From Beroe forskalii (lineage: Eukaryota > Ctenophora > Nuda > Beroida > Beroidae): a DNA stretch of 64,000 nucleotides. The stretch covers positions 1-64,000 of the forward strand of contig WFMF01000472.1 in assembly GCA_011033025.1 (NCBI GenBank), written 5' to 3'. The notes beneath the pieces are model-generated. The model did no database searches. It had not been told where the DNA came from and was given only the letters and a program-made list of their open reading frames with translations. The position numbers and the translations under genes were made by a program. Below are positions 49,601-60,734 of this stretch, piece by piece. Within the stretch, counting starts at the first letter, position 1, and every line of letters starts with the position of its first letter.

Positions 49601-52600
49601 AAAAATACTAAATTCAAATGTAATTTGTTTGTATATCAGCTGCTATTGATTCCATTTTCATAAAATATTATATTGGATTCTTACGTTTGCAGCTCATCTA
49701 TTTTCTGCTGCAAGGCGTTTCTTTTGTTGGTTTGTTCTTCAATAGCAAGAGTTAGGGTCAAATTTACTTTCCTGAAAAATAATTGGATGGTTATATTGAT
49801 GAAATGAAATTCAGAAGACTGGGTATGGTATGATAAACGGATATGATATCATATAAATTATAAATGTTGAAAAACTTGACAATCGAAAATTGAAAATCGT
49901 AAATCCAGATTCAACTCACTCTGCATTTTTTAGCTTTTTCTTCAATTCTTCAACCTGAAGAAAAATACAATTTATAACTGGACGAATCGATTTCTCAGAC
50001 CATCTTGCTTGAAGATGACTAAAAACTTAGGTTGGTACTTGTCAACATATAAACGATAGAGAGACCCGCGTGCACGTAACGCGTGCGAGAGCGTTGCACC
50101 GTGCACGACTCTGCAAATGTGGAGAGACTTGCAACGAGCGACCTACCACATAAAAAGTTCTCCCCAGAACAATAAATATGACTCTTTTCCTGAAGCCTTG
50201 CTGTGACTTCTTCTTCTTCACGGGGACACGAGTACTAGAACGAGTCGGCCGACTGTCAGACATGATACAAATCAATGTGTAGAGCGGAAAGTCAACGGGT
50301 CAGCGCTGGAGATTCAATATGACATCAAACAATTGGTGAACAAACGTGTAATTATCCCAAAAGGCGTGGATTCCAAAACAAAAAGCGGCGTCAATAAATG
50401 AATACCGTTGGGAGTGTTATTGTTTTACCTAATTGTAGGATGTCACATAAATCTTTTGTCAATATAATCCTATCAATTTGAAAGCGTTGGTGAGATCCGG
50501 AAGACATTGATTTTACCGAGAAACATATAGTTGAGAGATATCATAGACATCTATAGATTCCAAGAATATAACACGTCTCATGATGTACCGACGTTATTAG
50601 CAATGAATAATATACATGTTCCGTGAGAAGAACCAAACAAAGGGTGAAGAGGCGTTATTTAAGAAGGTACACTGCAAAGCACGTGCAGATTCCAACAGAC
50701 AGTCGTAACAAAAAAGGCCGTCGTGCGTAATAACTATTCAACCGTTAAATTAGTCAATATTTTATGACCTAATTCTTCTGTATAACGATAATAACTCAAA
50801 TTTGAAGCTTATCAATCAACATAATAAGTGGATTCATCAGCTCAAGAGATTGAAGTTTAAACCATAGCTGCTCACACATAGCTTATACAATATACTCTGC
50901 TCACTGGAAATCAGCCTGTCAAACGACCAAAACGTTTGTATATATAATGATGTCCTGGCACATTCAGCACAATATACAGTGTCAACTGCCAATTGTTGAC
51001 AAAGAACTTCGAAGTCCTTAGTCAACAATTGGCAGTTGAAACTGTATGTGCTGAATGTGCCAGGATCATAGTGCTTCAAGTACTGCACAAAGCAGGTTCA
51101 GTTTATTGTGCTGAATGTGTCAGGATCATTCTATCATAGGTGCTTCAAATACTGCACTATATACTGCACAAAGCAGGTTCAGATTTGCAGTCAAACGATG
51201 AGATTTACTAATTTCCAAAGAGCGGAGATTATAAAAATAGATACAATAATAAAATCTAGCACAACAGATGTATCCACGAGTGACTTACCTCTTGTTTGAG
51301 AAGATATTCCTCTCTACCACGGTGCATTTCGTTCCTGAAAATACCGCCGCTTAGATATTAAAAAGTAAAAAGGCGTATGTATGTTGGTTATTACCCGTTT
51401 AAGATGAAATCAGCATTATTACAAAGTGTAAATAGTTTTTATCATGATTTTTATAGTGATGTTGAGAATTTGAATGACAAATTTTCACTGAGAGATGAGT
51501 TCACTGAGCGAATTTGTTCTCTGGAGGGCCACTGAGAACGTATCCGGGCAGGATGGAGCCAATGAAAAGAAGGTAGGTGAACCGAATGGAACAATCGATT
51601 CCATGGCAGGAAGTCATGATCTATTATTTGTCACATCTATTCCAGGTAAAACAAAGCACAGTTATTTCTGGGTTAACAAACATAATCCCACTATTTCTAC
51701 TCCACTTGCCCATGGAGACTTAGAAGTCTTGATGAAATGACAAAAAACCGATGAAACTAAACAAAATCTGTTTCAGAATCAACTCACTAGTTTTCTCATC
51801 TTGGATGATTCTGCTTCATTTTATTATTACATCGAGTCCGCAGTATGCTTTTGAGAATAATTTCAATCAAAGACTATTCAAAAAAGTTTCAAATTTGCGA
51901 ATTAAATAGTTTCATAAAAGCATTGAAATGAAATTTGATGCGTCTTCCAGTAAAAGCTTCTACGCGGCTCAATCAACCTAACAAAGAAGCGTAAAAGAAC
52001 ACAAGAAATATCTCAATAAAACGGAGTGCAACGAAGCCAGAAATACCTGCTGCAATTCGTACACTGAAAATAAGAATAAAACGAGACTGGGTAAAGGAAG
52101 AACAAGAGAAGAACGGATCGGTCAAATGTGGTTATGTAGTGGGCTATACGCTGTACACAATGTACACTGCATAACAACGGAAGCAGGGGGACCGGGATAC
52201 ATGGTCACTGCAAAGCTTTACGCCGCGCGCCGACCACAGGAGATTACGAGTGACGTCATCAACTGACCACTCGGAGTCAGGGAAATGACGTCACTCTTAA
52301 CGGTGTATTGCTCGGTGCGTGACCTGCAGGAGAAAACAGGGTACCCTAATGACATAATCTCTTAATTGCAGGAAGAACGTTAACCTCGAACCAATTATCT
52401 GCTAACCAATTATAAGAGCAACCTTGTACTCTAAACTTGGTTCCACTCCATATTTGGTCAAAAGGTTGACATGCAGATGCTCAAACTTCAAAGAGCTATT
52501 GAGACAGCAGCTAAAGCACAATGAAGCAAAAAGAACATGTGTTTCACTGATCATGTACTGAATGATTTATGTTTTTTATTGTTGGGTAGGGAGCATGTTA

Positions 52601-55600
52601 CCACCTGGTACAAGATGAACGAACCGGTCATGCCGTTACCACCCATGGAACGAATCAATTAGCTCATCTCATTAGAAACATAATATAATGATATGCAGGG
52701 AACACTTTACTTACTCATCAGACAGTATATCCTCGTCTGAAAACTTCATGGAGTTCGGCTTCACAGACTCATTACCGGCAGCAGCAGCATCGTCAAGTCC
52801 TTCCTCCGACTTTCCTTCATCAGTGGAATTATATTCAGTAATAACACCGGTGAGATGAGTTTCACTTATTGCATCCATCGAATCGGAAAGGTACAAGTCA
52901 CCACGAAATGTATATTCTCCGGGGGAAACATATCCTTCAATGTTGTCATCATTCACCAGACAAGAAGTTGATTCGCTGTAGAAATTCATGTCTGACTCAT
53001 TTGAATCAGCAGATGCTTTATCAACAGCTTCATAAAGGGCAAGGTTTTCATCATCTTTATCCATCACTTTGTCTTCAACTAATGCGATTTCATCTGAGTG
53101 TTTATCTTCCTCTGGTGCTTTAACCTCATCTGATGCAATTTCATCTGATAATTCTTTGATTGCATCTATTGCTTGGTCTTCGTCTAATGCTTTGTCTTCA
53201 TCTGATAATTTTTCATCCAGATTTTTGTCTTCATTTGAGTGTTCGTCTTCATCTAATGCTTTCTCATCTGATTCTTTTTGATCTTCTGAAGGTTGGTCCT
53301 CTTCAGCTTTATCGATGATATCAAAATCATGATCGAAAGAACTTTCTTCTGACACCGACTGTAGATCCTTATCCGTAACCTCATTTAAAACCAGCAGCGG
53401 TATCTAGATCATCAGAATCACCAGAAAGAACGACATGACCAGGAGAGGTGATGGAGGTATCTTGAGACGAAGTGACGTCACTATTTCCAGCTTCTCGTTC
53501 GCTTTCATGTTCCTCGGAAGGCAAAGGCTTTTCCATGATCGACTGCAACAGCTCACTCCAACAACTGCACATAAAATACACACTCGCTACACGTCTCACA
53601 TCTTATATTTGGAGGGGGCTGCTGGTGCTACAAAGCTGTGAATATTCATGCTCCACGACACAATCAGAGGAGAGGGATTAGAGAGGCATGATGAGGAGAA
53701 AGAGGAGAACAGTGGCAGCGCACACGACGTCATTTCCATAACAAAATAGCCTAATAACTGCGCTGACTGGGCATGTACAAGAGCTCATTATATTGGTTAT
53801 CTGGTTATATTGTTGTGTACGAGGTGTTATATACAAATTATAGTGAGTGTGTAGACTTACACGAGCTCTGAAAATAGGAAGAGTAGAGTGATCCTCCTGC
53901 ACTTTCCAGTCATTCATTTGGATATAATATATTCAAATTCACAGAAACTTGAAGTTTTTTTTCTACAATTTTATTCTAAAGTTTGGAATTTCACAACTTT
54001 CGAATTGCTGATAAAATCGTAGTAAAATAGTAAAGCAAATATTTACAAGTTTCTAGGAGAATGATAAACCCCACTCACTGTGGCGTAGGAGGGGGAGTGA
54101 GCTCGTTGATGCCGCCTAGCGCCGCCACTACCTCGCTCTTCACCTCGGGCGGGCTCTTGAACTCGGGCGTCACGAAGTCCCGCATGAGATCCTCCTCCTC
54201 GTCTCCTCCTCCATTCTGCTGTGCGAAAAAGGGTAAAAAAATAAGAAGTATTTGTTTGAACCGCACCGGAGGAAAATACGCGTATTTTCTGCAAAATACT
54301 ATGAAAGCGTTACTTACTGTATATAATGAAAGTGAAAAATTTGAGGTTGTTGCGAATAAGCGAAAATACGGCTGATTTAAAATTTAGACAAAATTTCAAA
54401 ATTGTAAAGGAAAGAATACGGCAGTTTCTGCCGAAAATACGAATAATCGTATTTTTGCAGCATTTCAAAACCTTGCCGTTCAGCTGGTGATTTTGTAAGA
54501 GGGAGCAGGAAGATGAACACGACGCAGCAGCAGCAGCAGCTGCAATGTCGGACGAGGCATCGAACACAGTTACCACCTCGTTACGGAGTTGAGCGTTGGT
54601 CCTCGTCATGGTAACCAGCTCGTTCTTAAGGTCCTGGTACTCAGAGAGCAGGGACTCGTAGTCGGACCGCAGACACACGTGCTGATCACCCAACTTATGG
54701 TGCTCCGCTGGGGAAGATGCGGGAGATTAGGATGTGGAGGACCTTGACACGTGGGTCATGAGGGGTATGAATATTAAGAGTGGTAAAAAGCGAGTGGTAA
54801 GGAATGTTAGGCGTTGCGCCGACTGAAAGGAACGTTGCAGTAAATCTATTTTAGTTATACCACAATATGGTAGAGTCAGAAGCGTGAAATTTCCAGATAA
54901 TATCACATGATCTGAAACATCAAAGAGTGAAAGTATCACCTGGCGGTCACCAGAGGATATTTTCAGGATCATGAAGTGTAAAATAGATAACTTTTAAGTG
55001 AAAGAGAAATAGAATATGGTTAATATGGACAAATCTACGGAAAATAGGCTGCTCAGGTGATAAAAAGTTGCAGAAATATAGACTTATAGATACTAACATT
55101 TCAATCGTCGGAAGAGATCCACAAGCTGGGCAATCCTGAAAAAAATCAAGAATTTCAGTTGCAATATTCGTCATGTTTATAGCAAGATGATAGATATCGG
55201 ATTGTATTACTGGAAAAAAATCATGGTGTCTGAAGAGAAAATTTAGAATGTAAAATTCTTCACTTCCAGTTTTGGAAGTGACTTTTACCTATATTTCAAG
55301 TCATCAACTGAGTGTGTTATGATTGGGTCACAGGGGGTGAACACCGCCATGCAGGGAGAAAGCTCAATTACAAAACCTTGCACCAGGAGTAATCTGCAAA
55401 CCTAAACGATCTATTCAACAAAGGAAGGGTATGATTTAGATTCAGTCACATGTAATTATATGGTCCATCATTCAAAGTTACGACAATTAAACCAAATTCA
55501 GAGAAAAACTGTGTTTAAATAGTTTCAAGAAATCAACGAGCTTCGTAATTCTTCAACTAATAAACCATGCTTCCAGCCAAAACCGAAACTGATGTTCCAG

Positions 55601-58600
55601 AAAAGGGAATAGTAGTTCTGCAAACTGTAGACTTGGGATATGATTCTATTTGGGAAAAAGTGTACATATCTGTAGTGGTTTGGAGAGTTAGTAATGACAC
55701 TTGTACACCTTGAGTGCCAAGCAACTAATTATGCAGTTTTAATCTCCGAATTTATTAAAATGAGCATAACAATAAATATAAATTTGAAGCTCTATAAATA
55801 AATGCAGTCAAGGTGGCTGAGTTACTGTTGTGATTTAAACTGCAAATAATGAACTAAATTTCACAGAATGGGACACTGACCAAGAGTATTATAATACGCA
55901 GTACGCTCAAATGAAAACCAGCGTATACTAATAAACAAGTTGCATCAGAATGAGGGATATATGTCCATGATGTGTCAGACAAGCAAAGAAATTTCAAATT
56001 CAAAAACCAAGACTACTAGATTTGTTCAATAATTCATGGCTAACTGTGATTTTTTAGGAAAAAGATAGGTGCTCCAATAGACTGTTCAGCGCTAACCGTC
56101 CTCCATTAGAAATTAATTCTTACAACTGAAATCTCTTTCTATGGAGTCCAGTGCTGTGGACTACTATCAACATGGCAAGACAATAAACAACCCCGAAACG
56201 TAAGGTAATGCTGCGTGCTAGTGGTTTGATTTGAAGATAGATTATCATCCAATTTTATTAATAAACTTGAACATATTCGGATGGTACCCATTTAAGAGGG
56301 CACAACAGCAGCTGCTGCTCTCAAGTCAAATAATAATACGAGACACGCATAACTAAGACATGACGAATCACAACTGACAGCCTAGATAACAACTAAGTGC
56401 ACCATGGCATGAGTTCAGGTTTGTTGTACCTCACCTTTTGAAAGTGGGATTATTCGAAAGGATTCAATGGAATAGCAAGCGGTGATTGGCTGTTGCATGT
56501 GCAGTTCATCGTTATTGTACCCTTGATGTTTGGCGCGTGAGAATTTACCCGAATTGGAGCCTAAGAAATAAATCAATCGTTTTTATTATATAATTGTTTG
56601 CACCCATATTAGGATTTCCCTGTCACGAATCAAATGCTATAATTCAAAGTTAGACAGCTATAAATTGGGGACGTCACGTTTGCTGTTATAGATTGTAATT
56701 ACTGCGTAAATTTCGTGGGTACAGGGCGTCAAATCCAGAGATCTATATTTATTGATTTTCCTATAAAAGGAGATGGACATAAGGAAGTGTTGCAGCAGAG
56801 GTATATAACTATAGGAAACTTCAGGAAATAGATAACTCCCGACTATCAAGGAAGGCAAAATTTTAGGCAACACCAAAACAACCATATGCCGGACTGAATG
56901 CTGAAGGGTAAATTCATATCCGATTGAAAATTCTGATCGCAAGAACGTTGCTTAGAAAGCTTGCATGGACGTTACATAGGAGCTCGTGTGATCAGTGAAC
57001 GTTTAAATTTAAGGACTTGCAATATATGATTCTTATCAATGCCAACGTTCTTGGGGTTGCTTCATCATAAAAGAGATATCTGGGCCACCCACATAGGTCC
57101 TCGCATGTGGCAAATTGAGTCAAATAACTTAAATCAAAGAGGGAGTCCAGCCATTTCTCTAAATGCGCTAAAGATTTCGAAGCATTTCACCGTGAAATTC
57201 AAGCTTCAAAGAATTTCGTAGTATTTAGGACCATAATTGATGCCTCATAAACGGAAGAAAATCTCTGGATTTGTTGACTCTTGAGTAACGTTATAAAAAT
57301 GTAGCAAAATGTGCCATAACATCCTAAAATCCACCCCATCAGATGAGATCTTCCTGGAGCAATGAGCATGTTCCTAAGCAACGACAAGAGGGTATTTAGC
57401 AAAGCTGACAATATCTGTTGGTGCTATATGTAACGCTCTATTAGGGACATTCGTCCCTCTGGAGTCCTCTGGAACAAGCAAAGAGTTGTGACTCGTAACA
57501 GTAGAATGAGTTAAAGGAGCTCCATATGTATACCTATACCTCCCCCGCGTTACATGCCATCACCGTGTTACATTACCGCAAGATGGCGAGGACAGGCACT
57601 ATTTACAGGATATTTACAGGAGAAAATTAGGTACATCACAAACAAACGAGAACCAGTATCTCAAATACATATCAGCGGTGTATATCGAAATTGTCATGAT
57701 ATTGACCATTGACCAATCAGCGTGCGAGTTTACATTTAACACGCTGATTGGTCAATGTCAAATGGACCTGTGGGTAAACTAATATACACCTTCGATTCAT
57801 ATATTATATATTTAGCGTGCAGAGAAATCACCATACCATCATCATACCATCATCATATTATGATGTAGGCATAAAGTGGTTCCGAGCAATTGCTCCAATG
57901 ACTTTCATATAATATGTTTGGGTAAATTTACGAGTTATTTCTCATCACACTAAAATATGGAAGTATGGAAGAGGCTTCGTTTGAGCTACTGATGAAGAAG
58001 ATAGATAAACACCGTTTCAAGCTATTTCAGAATGAAAGGCGTCCCCATCTTGATGATTGATAATATTTCGACAACAATACGTAGACTAACTCAGTGGTAG
58101 TCTGCATTCGTGATATTTGAGTGATTCATGTCCGTCTAGTGCAAGAGAAGAAGGGATGCAAGAGCAATTGTTGGTGCATTATAAATATCGCTCTGTAGGG
58201 GACAGATTATAGCATATATAGCAGTAATCATGATCATCAGGGTAGGGAAAGGTTTCGTTGATGACTCAACAGAGAATTATATTATATGCAAGGTTTTATA
58301 AAATATAAATGCACATAGATAACGAGCTCCTTTATAATGTTATTAGAATAATTATTATAATAATTATTTGAAGACAATTACTTTTCAATTGAATATACTA
58401 GCAATGGTTTCATTTATCATCATTTGGATGATTTGATGAGTCATTGGTAAGCACAATCAATTCTATGAAATACATATCATTCATCACATGAAGATTCTTA
58501 CTACGAAAATAATATCAATATTAAAATTTGAATTCGGGATCGATGAAGACGCAAAAATCAAATGGTGATAGGAACAGAGAACGCAAAACACCATTCCAAA

Positions 58601-60734
58601 AGAATAAATTTCCTGAGTGTATGCGCGCACAGACTCATGAAAGTATAAATTAGCAATTTGTTAGAATACTCACTTAATCTCCGAGACGTGCTTTGAGGTA
58701 GCCATCTGATGTAAGGTATCAGTAAACAGTTGTCTTTCTGCCTTCGGCTGGGAAAATCTTTCATTAATAACAGCCCGCAAATACAAGTGACGAAATTAGC
58801 ATACGAATTTGAAATATATCAAGCGAAACTGAAACCATTGTCACAGATCACGCGGTTATATGGAGGAAGATAGCACGGAACAGAAAACAATTTTGTTGTT
58901 GTCAAACCCATATAGGATAGCTTAAAGGGCTTCTAAATAAAATTATATATTCAATTGAAAAATATCAGCGCAAATGGCCCATTGCGACTAGGGTGATGCA
59001 TGCCAAGCGGGGACAGTATTCCGTGATAACATCACGTCTTGAGCACGCACATTTAAAAACTTAAACTCAAGCTGGGGCCTGGGCATATAAAATCACGAGT
59101 AATCACACATGTTAACACTATGCCCGTGTGCAATAACTCACCACTAGTTCGGACGAATCAGCCGAGGGCAGCGTCTTCAGTATCCGGCTAAGCTGCTTGG
59201 CTATGGACGTAACGAGGTTGTTGAAGTCATCCAGCACGTGGGGTTTGATGAAGGACTCGAGGACGGGGCCCCCGTCCCCCTCGTCATGGAGGATGGTGTT
59301 GAATTCCTCCTCCGAGATGAAGTCCTCGGGGGCGAAGTCCAGCTCGATTTCATCTGCCCGGATGAAGGGATCCTCCTCTAATATCTCCTCGTGCAACGTT
59401 ACGATGTCGCCGTTCATCCTGCAGGAATTCACAGTAATATGGGGAGGGTGTGACGTTGTTACAGGGACACTGGAGGGAGAGGGAGGGGTCCTCCAGGAGG
59501 GAGGAAGTAAGAGGGGATACAGGGTGTAAGAAGGGATACAGAGTGTAAGAGTGGATACAGGGTGTAAGAGTGGATACAGGGTGTAAGAGGGGATACAGGG
59601 TGTAAGAGGGGATACAGGGTGTAAGAGTGGATACAGGGTGTAAGAGTGGATACAGGGTGTAAGAGGGGATACAGGGTGTAAGAGGGGATACAGGGTGTAA
59701 GAGGGGATACAGGGTGTAAGAGGGGATACAGGGTGTAAGAGGGGATACAGGGTGTAAGAGGGGATACAGGGTGTAAGAGGGATACAGGGTGTAAGAGGGG
59801 ATACAGGGTGTAAGAGGGGATACAGGGTGTAAGAGGGGATACAGGGTGTAAGAGGTGATACAGGGTGTAAGAGGTGATACAGGGTGTAAGAGGGGATACA
59901 GGGTGTAAGAGGGGATACAGGGTGTAAGAGGGGATACAGAGTGTAAGAGGGGATACAGGGTGTAAGAGTGGATACAGGATGTAAGAGGGGATACAGGGTG
60001 TAAGAGTGGATACAGGGTGTAAGAGGGGATACAGGGTGTAAGAGTGGATACAGGGTGTAAGAGTGGATACAGGGTGTAAGAGTGGATACAGGGTGTAAGA
60101 GGGGATACAGGGTGTAAGAGGGGATACAGGGTGTAAGAGTGGATACAGGGTGTAAGAGTGGATACAGGGTGTAAGAGTGGATACAGGGTGTAAGAGTGGA
60201 TACAGGGTGTAAGAGTGGATACAGGGTGTAAGATGGGATACAGGGTGTAAGAGGGGATACAGGGTGTAAGAGGGGGTACAGGGTGTAAGAGGGGATACAG
60301 GGTGTAAGATGGGATACAGGGTGTAAGAGGGAATACAGGGTGTAAGAGGAAATACAGGGTGTAAGACGGGATACAGGGTGTAAGAGGGGGAGCAGTGTGT
60401 AAGAGGGAATGCAGGGTGTTGAGTAACATATCATCAATGATGGTTCTAGGTCATCTGGCCTAACTGGACAATTGGCCTAACGCCTTAACTCAAGAAATAC
60501 TCAAGAAATTTTGAATTTATCTCTCTTCCCTGACCCTAACCAGTGTTAGGCCAGATGTCCAGTTAGGCCAAATGACCGATGACCCATCAAATGTTTCCAT
60601 ATTCCAGTAAAAAGCAACAGATACAATTAGGACAATACTTGTCCCAGACAATGATCATATTATTACCCATGGTGGTGTTGAGCCGAGAGTTCCTTCACTT
60701 GGTTTTCGAGGGCCTCATTCTCCTTCTTCAAAAA
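33908..60734 (-). CDS. IRAG/LRMP-like (MRVI1-domain) tail-anchored coiled-coil protein, 22 exons, N-terminus missing
   Basis: Exons (minus): 60734-60667, 59418-59142, 58705-58674, 55135-55098, 54707-54472, 54218-54079, 53564-52715, 51334-51289, 49954-49920, 49771-49685, 49566-49484, 49295-49213, 48876-48778, 40515-40444, 39922-39870, 37608-37349, 36653-36437, 36319-36133, 35938-35828, 35608-35503, 35367-35136 and 34172-33908. All have AG/GT borders and every phase agrees, giving about 1,191 residues if one extra base near 53380 is discounted. IRAG1 anchors cGMP kinase to the IP3 receptor. LRMP (IRAG2) is a KASH-like ER/nuclear-envelope protein. The family match rests on the MRVI1-like segment and tail anchor. 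The first exon here has no ATG, so at least one exon lies further upstream. The join between the N-terminal half and the MRVI1 half depends on splice phase and would need a transcript to confirm. Confidence 0.8.
39245..39655. mobile_element. MITE-like element with CGTCACATATTACATCA ends
   Basis: The left end, GACGTCACATATTACATCA (about 39249), and the right end, TGATGTTATATGTGACGGCTC (about 39632), are inverted with a few mismatches. The interior repeats words such as AATGCTGACAGATG and GGGGG runs on both sides of a centre near 39440. There is no coding capacity. It lies in the intron between exons 39870 and 37608 of the IRAG-like gene. Confidence 0.5.
40190..40400 (+). mobile_element. tRNA-derived SINE
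   Basis: A Pol III A box (TGGTGTAGTGG at 40200) and B box (GAGTTCGAATCC at 40244) are spaced as in a tRNA, with GGATCGAAAGATCC between them. The acceptor arms GGTCAGT and CGAGTGC do not pair and the T stem has a mismatch, so this is not a working tRNA. The following 130 bp (to about AAATCATAAATGAGGGAG) would be the SINE body. It lies in an intron of the IRAG-like gene. Confidence 0.6.
41898..42040. repeat. Foldback repeat with 39-bp arms
   Basis: Arms at about 41898-41936 (GTCTTCGGGTAGTCGATGGC onward) and 42002-42040 (ending CCATCGACACCCCGAAGAC) are reverse complements with few mismatches. The spacer is about 65 bp. A G-run precedes the left arm. It is a typical short MITE or foldback without coding sequence. 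Confidence 0.75.
45158..45232. repeat. Perfect 54-bp palindrome followed by a perfect 22-bp palindrome
   Basis: 45158-45211 is a perfect palindrome with no spacer, centred on TATT|AATA, whose arms begin ACTGGGCAATTTCAG. Its last base starts a second perfect palindrome at 45211-45232, centred on CAATTG. Uninterrupted palindromes are unstable, so this pair is probably recent. Confidence 0.95.
45876..47842. mobile_element. DNA transposon nested in the outer copy, ends GGGGCCATCCATAAAGGACG
   Basis: Terminal inverted repeats of about 28 bp start GGGGCCATCCATAAAGGACG on the left and end with the exact complement on the right. TAC flanks both ends, giving a probable 3-bp duplication. The ends are rich in GCGGACGT words (for example 45930, 47066, 47552, 47736 and 47768), which could be transposase-binding sites. 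The interior has no transposase. Its own length without the inner insertion is about 1.5 kb. Superfamily not assigned. Confidence 0.85.
47085..47529. mobile_element. hAT-type MITE nested inside the nested transposon
   Basis: A 445-bp element with inverted ends CAGGCCCGTAG and CTACGGGCCTG. It is flanked by exact 8-bp duplications AGGGGGAG at 47077-47084 and 47530-47537. CA..TG ends, short inverted repeats and an 8-bp duplication are hallmarks of hAT elements. It contains GC-rich hairpins (GGGGGCTCCGCCCCC). There is no open frame for a transposase. Confidence 0.9.
48778..49954 (-). other. Coiled-coil exons of the IRAG-like protein
   Basis: Five small exons (33 to 11 codons) in this span encode a heptad-rich stretch. 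It starts VEELKKKLKNAE, runs through AIEEQTNKRNALQQKIDELQ and ELRKEWVEEMDR, and ends in a more structured segment, VVDRLRGLLQTLKPTITFPS. Junctions are short introns with clear GTAAGT or GTGAGT donors. A coiled coil here would fit dimerisation, as expected for the IRAG family. Confidence 0.75.
50147..50263 (-). CDS. Candidate alternative first exon of the IRAG-like gene
   Basis: An ATG at 50263 opens a 39-codon basic exon (MSDSRPTRSSTRVPVKKKKS, then a short hydrophobic stretch IFIVLG) that ends at a GTAGGT donor in phase 0. The coiled-coil exon at 49954 also starts in phase 0, so the splice is in frame and would skip the acidic N-terminal half. Separate promoters are common in such genes. No promoter element was identified, and the open frame could be chance. 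Confidence 0.45.
50945..51180. repeat. Foldback of about 60-bp arms with an adjoining partial direct repeat
   Basis: The left arm (about 50950-51010) reads TCCTGGCACATTCAGCACAA then GTCAACTGCCAATTGTTGAC. The right arm (about 51016-51068) is its complement, with a few indels and almost no spacer. Immediately after, TGTGCTGAATGTG and AGGATCAT with GTGCTTCAA.TACTGCAC recur at about 51060-51170 as a direct repeat. It lies in an intron. Confidence 0.8.
55136..58673. other. Intron of 3.5 kb, nothing coding
   Basis: Intron between exons 58705-58674 and 55135-55098. It contains an inverted pair ATTGACCAATCAGCGTG (57706) and CACGCTGATTGGTCAAT (57740) with a 17-bp loop, and an ATCATACC(AT) run near 57830-57860. 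The embedded ATTGG/CCAAT words are probably incidental. There is no other recognisable feature. Confidence 0.5.
59505..60422. repeat. 19-bp minisatellite, about 48 copies, in an intron
   Basis: The unit is GGATACAGGGTGTAAGAGG with a strict 19-bp period apart from one 18-bp copy near 59775. Two main variants, AGAGGGGAT and AGAGTGGAT, alternate in blocks, with rare AGATGGG and AGAGGTG types. The minus-strand frames of up to 439 codons are low-complexity SYTLYPLLHPV repeats. They run through a splice acceptor into the real exon at 59418, so they are not protein-coding. Confidence 0.95.

Larger units (their letters stand above)
52715..60734 (-). other. N-terminal half of the IRAG-like gene: acidic and coiled-coil exons
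   Basis: Seven exons. The first (60734) encodes a short coil (FLKKENEALENQVKELSAQ). The second (59418) is acidic (DPFIRADEIELDFAPEDF). The third to fifth give IAQLVDLFRRLK and a coil with SDYESLLSEYQDLKNEL. The sixth carries a Pro-rich segment ending LTPPPTP. The long exon 53564-52715 is extremely Asp/Glu/Ser/Lys-rich with repeats such as SDEIA, DEDKALDED and EEDKHSDE, probably disordered. In that exon the frame slips by one base at the TTTTAAAT near 53380; the exon's length and flanking phases independently require one extra base there. Confidence 0.7.

Noticed and set aside
51495..51740. An 81-codon plus-strand frame
   Set aside because: No recognisable domain, no linked exons, and it lies in an intron of the opposite-strand gene.
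59118..60437. A 439-codon minus-strand frame ending in an acidic segment
   Set aside because: The N-terminal part is translated 19-bp minisatellite. Only the part after the acceptor at 59418 is a real exon of the IRAG-like gene.
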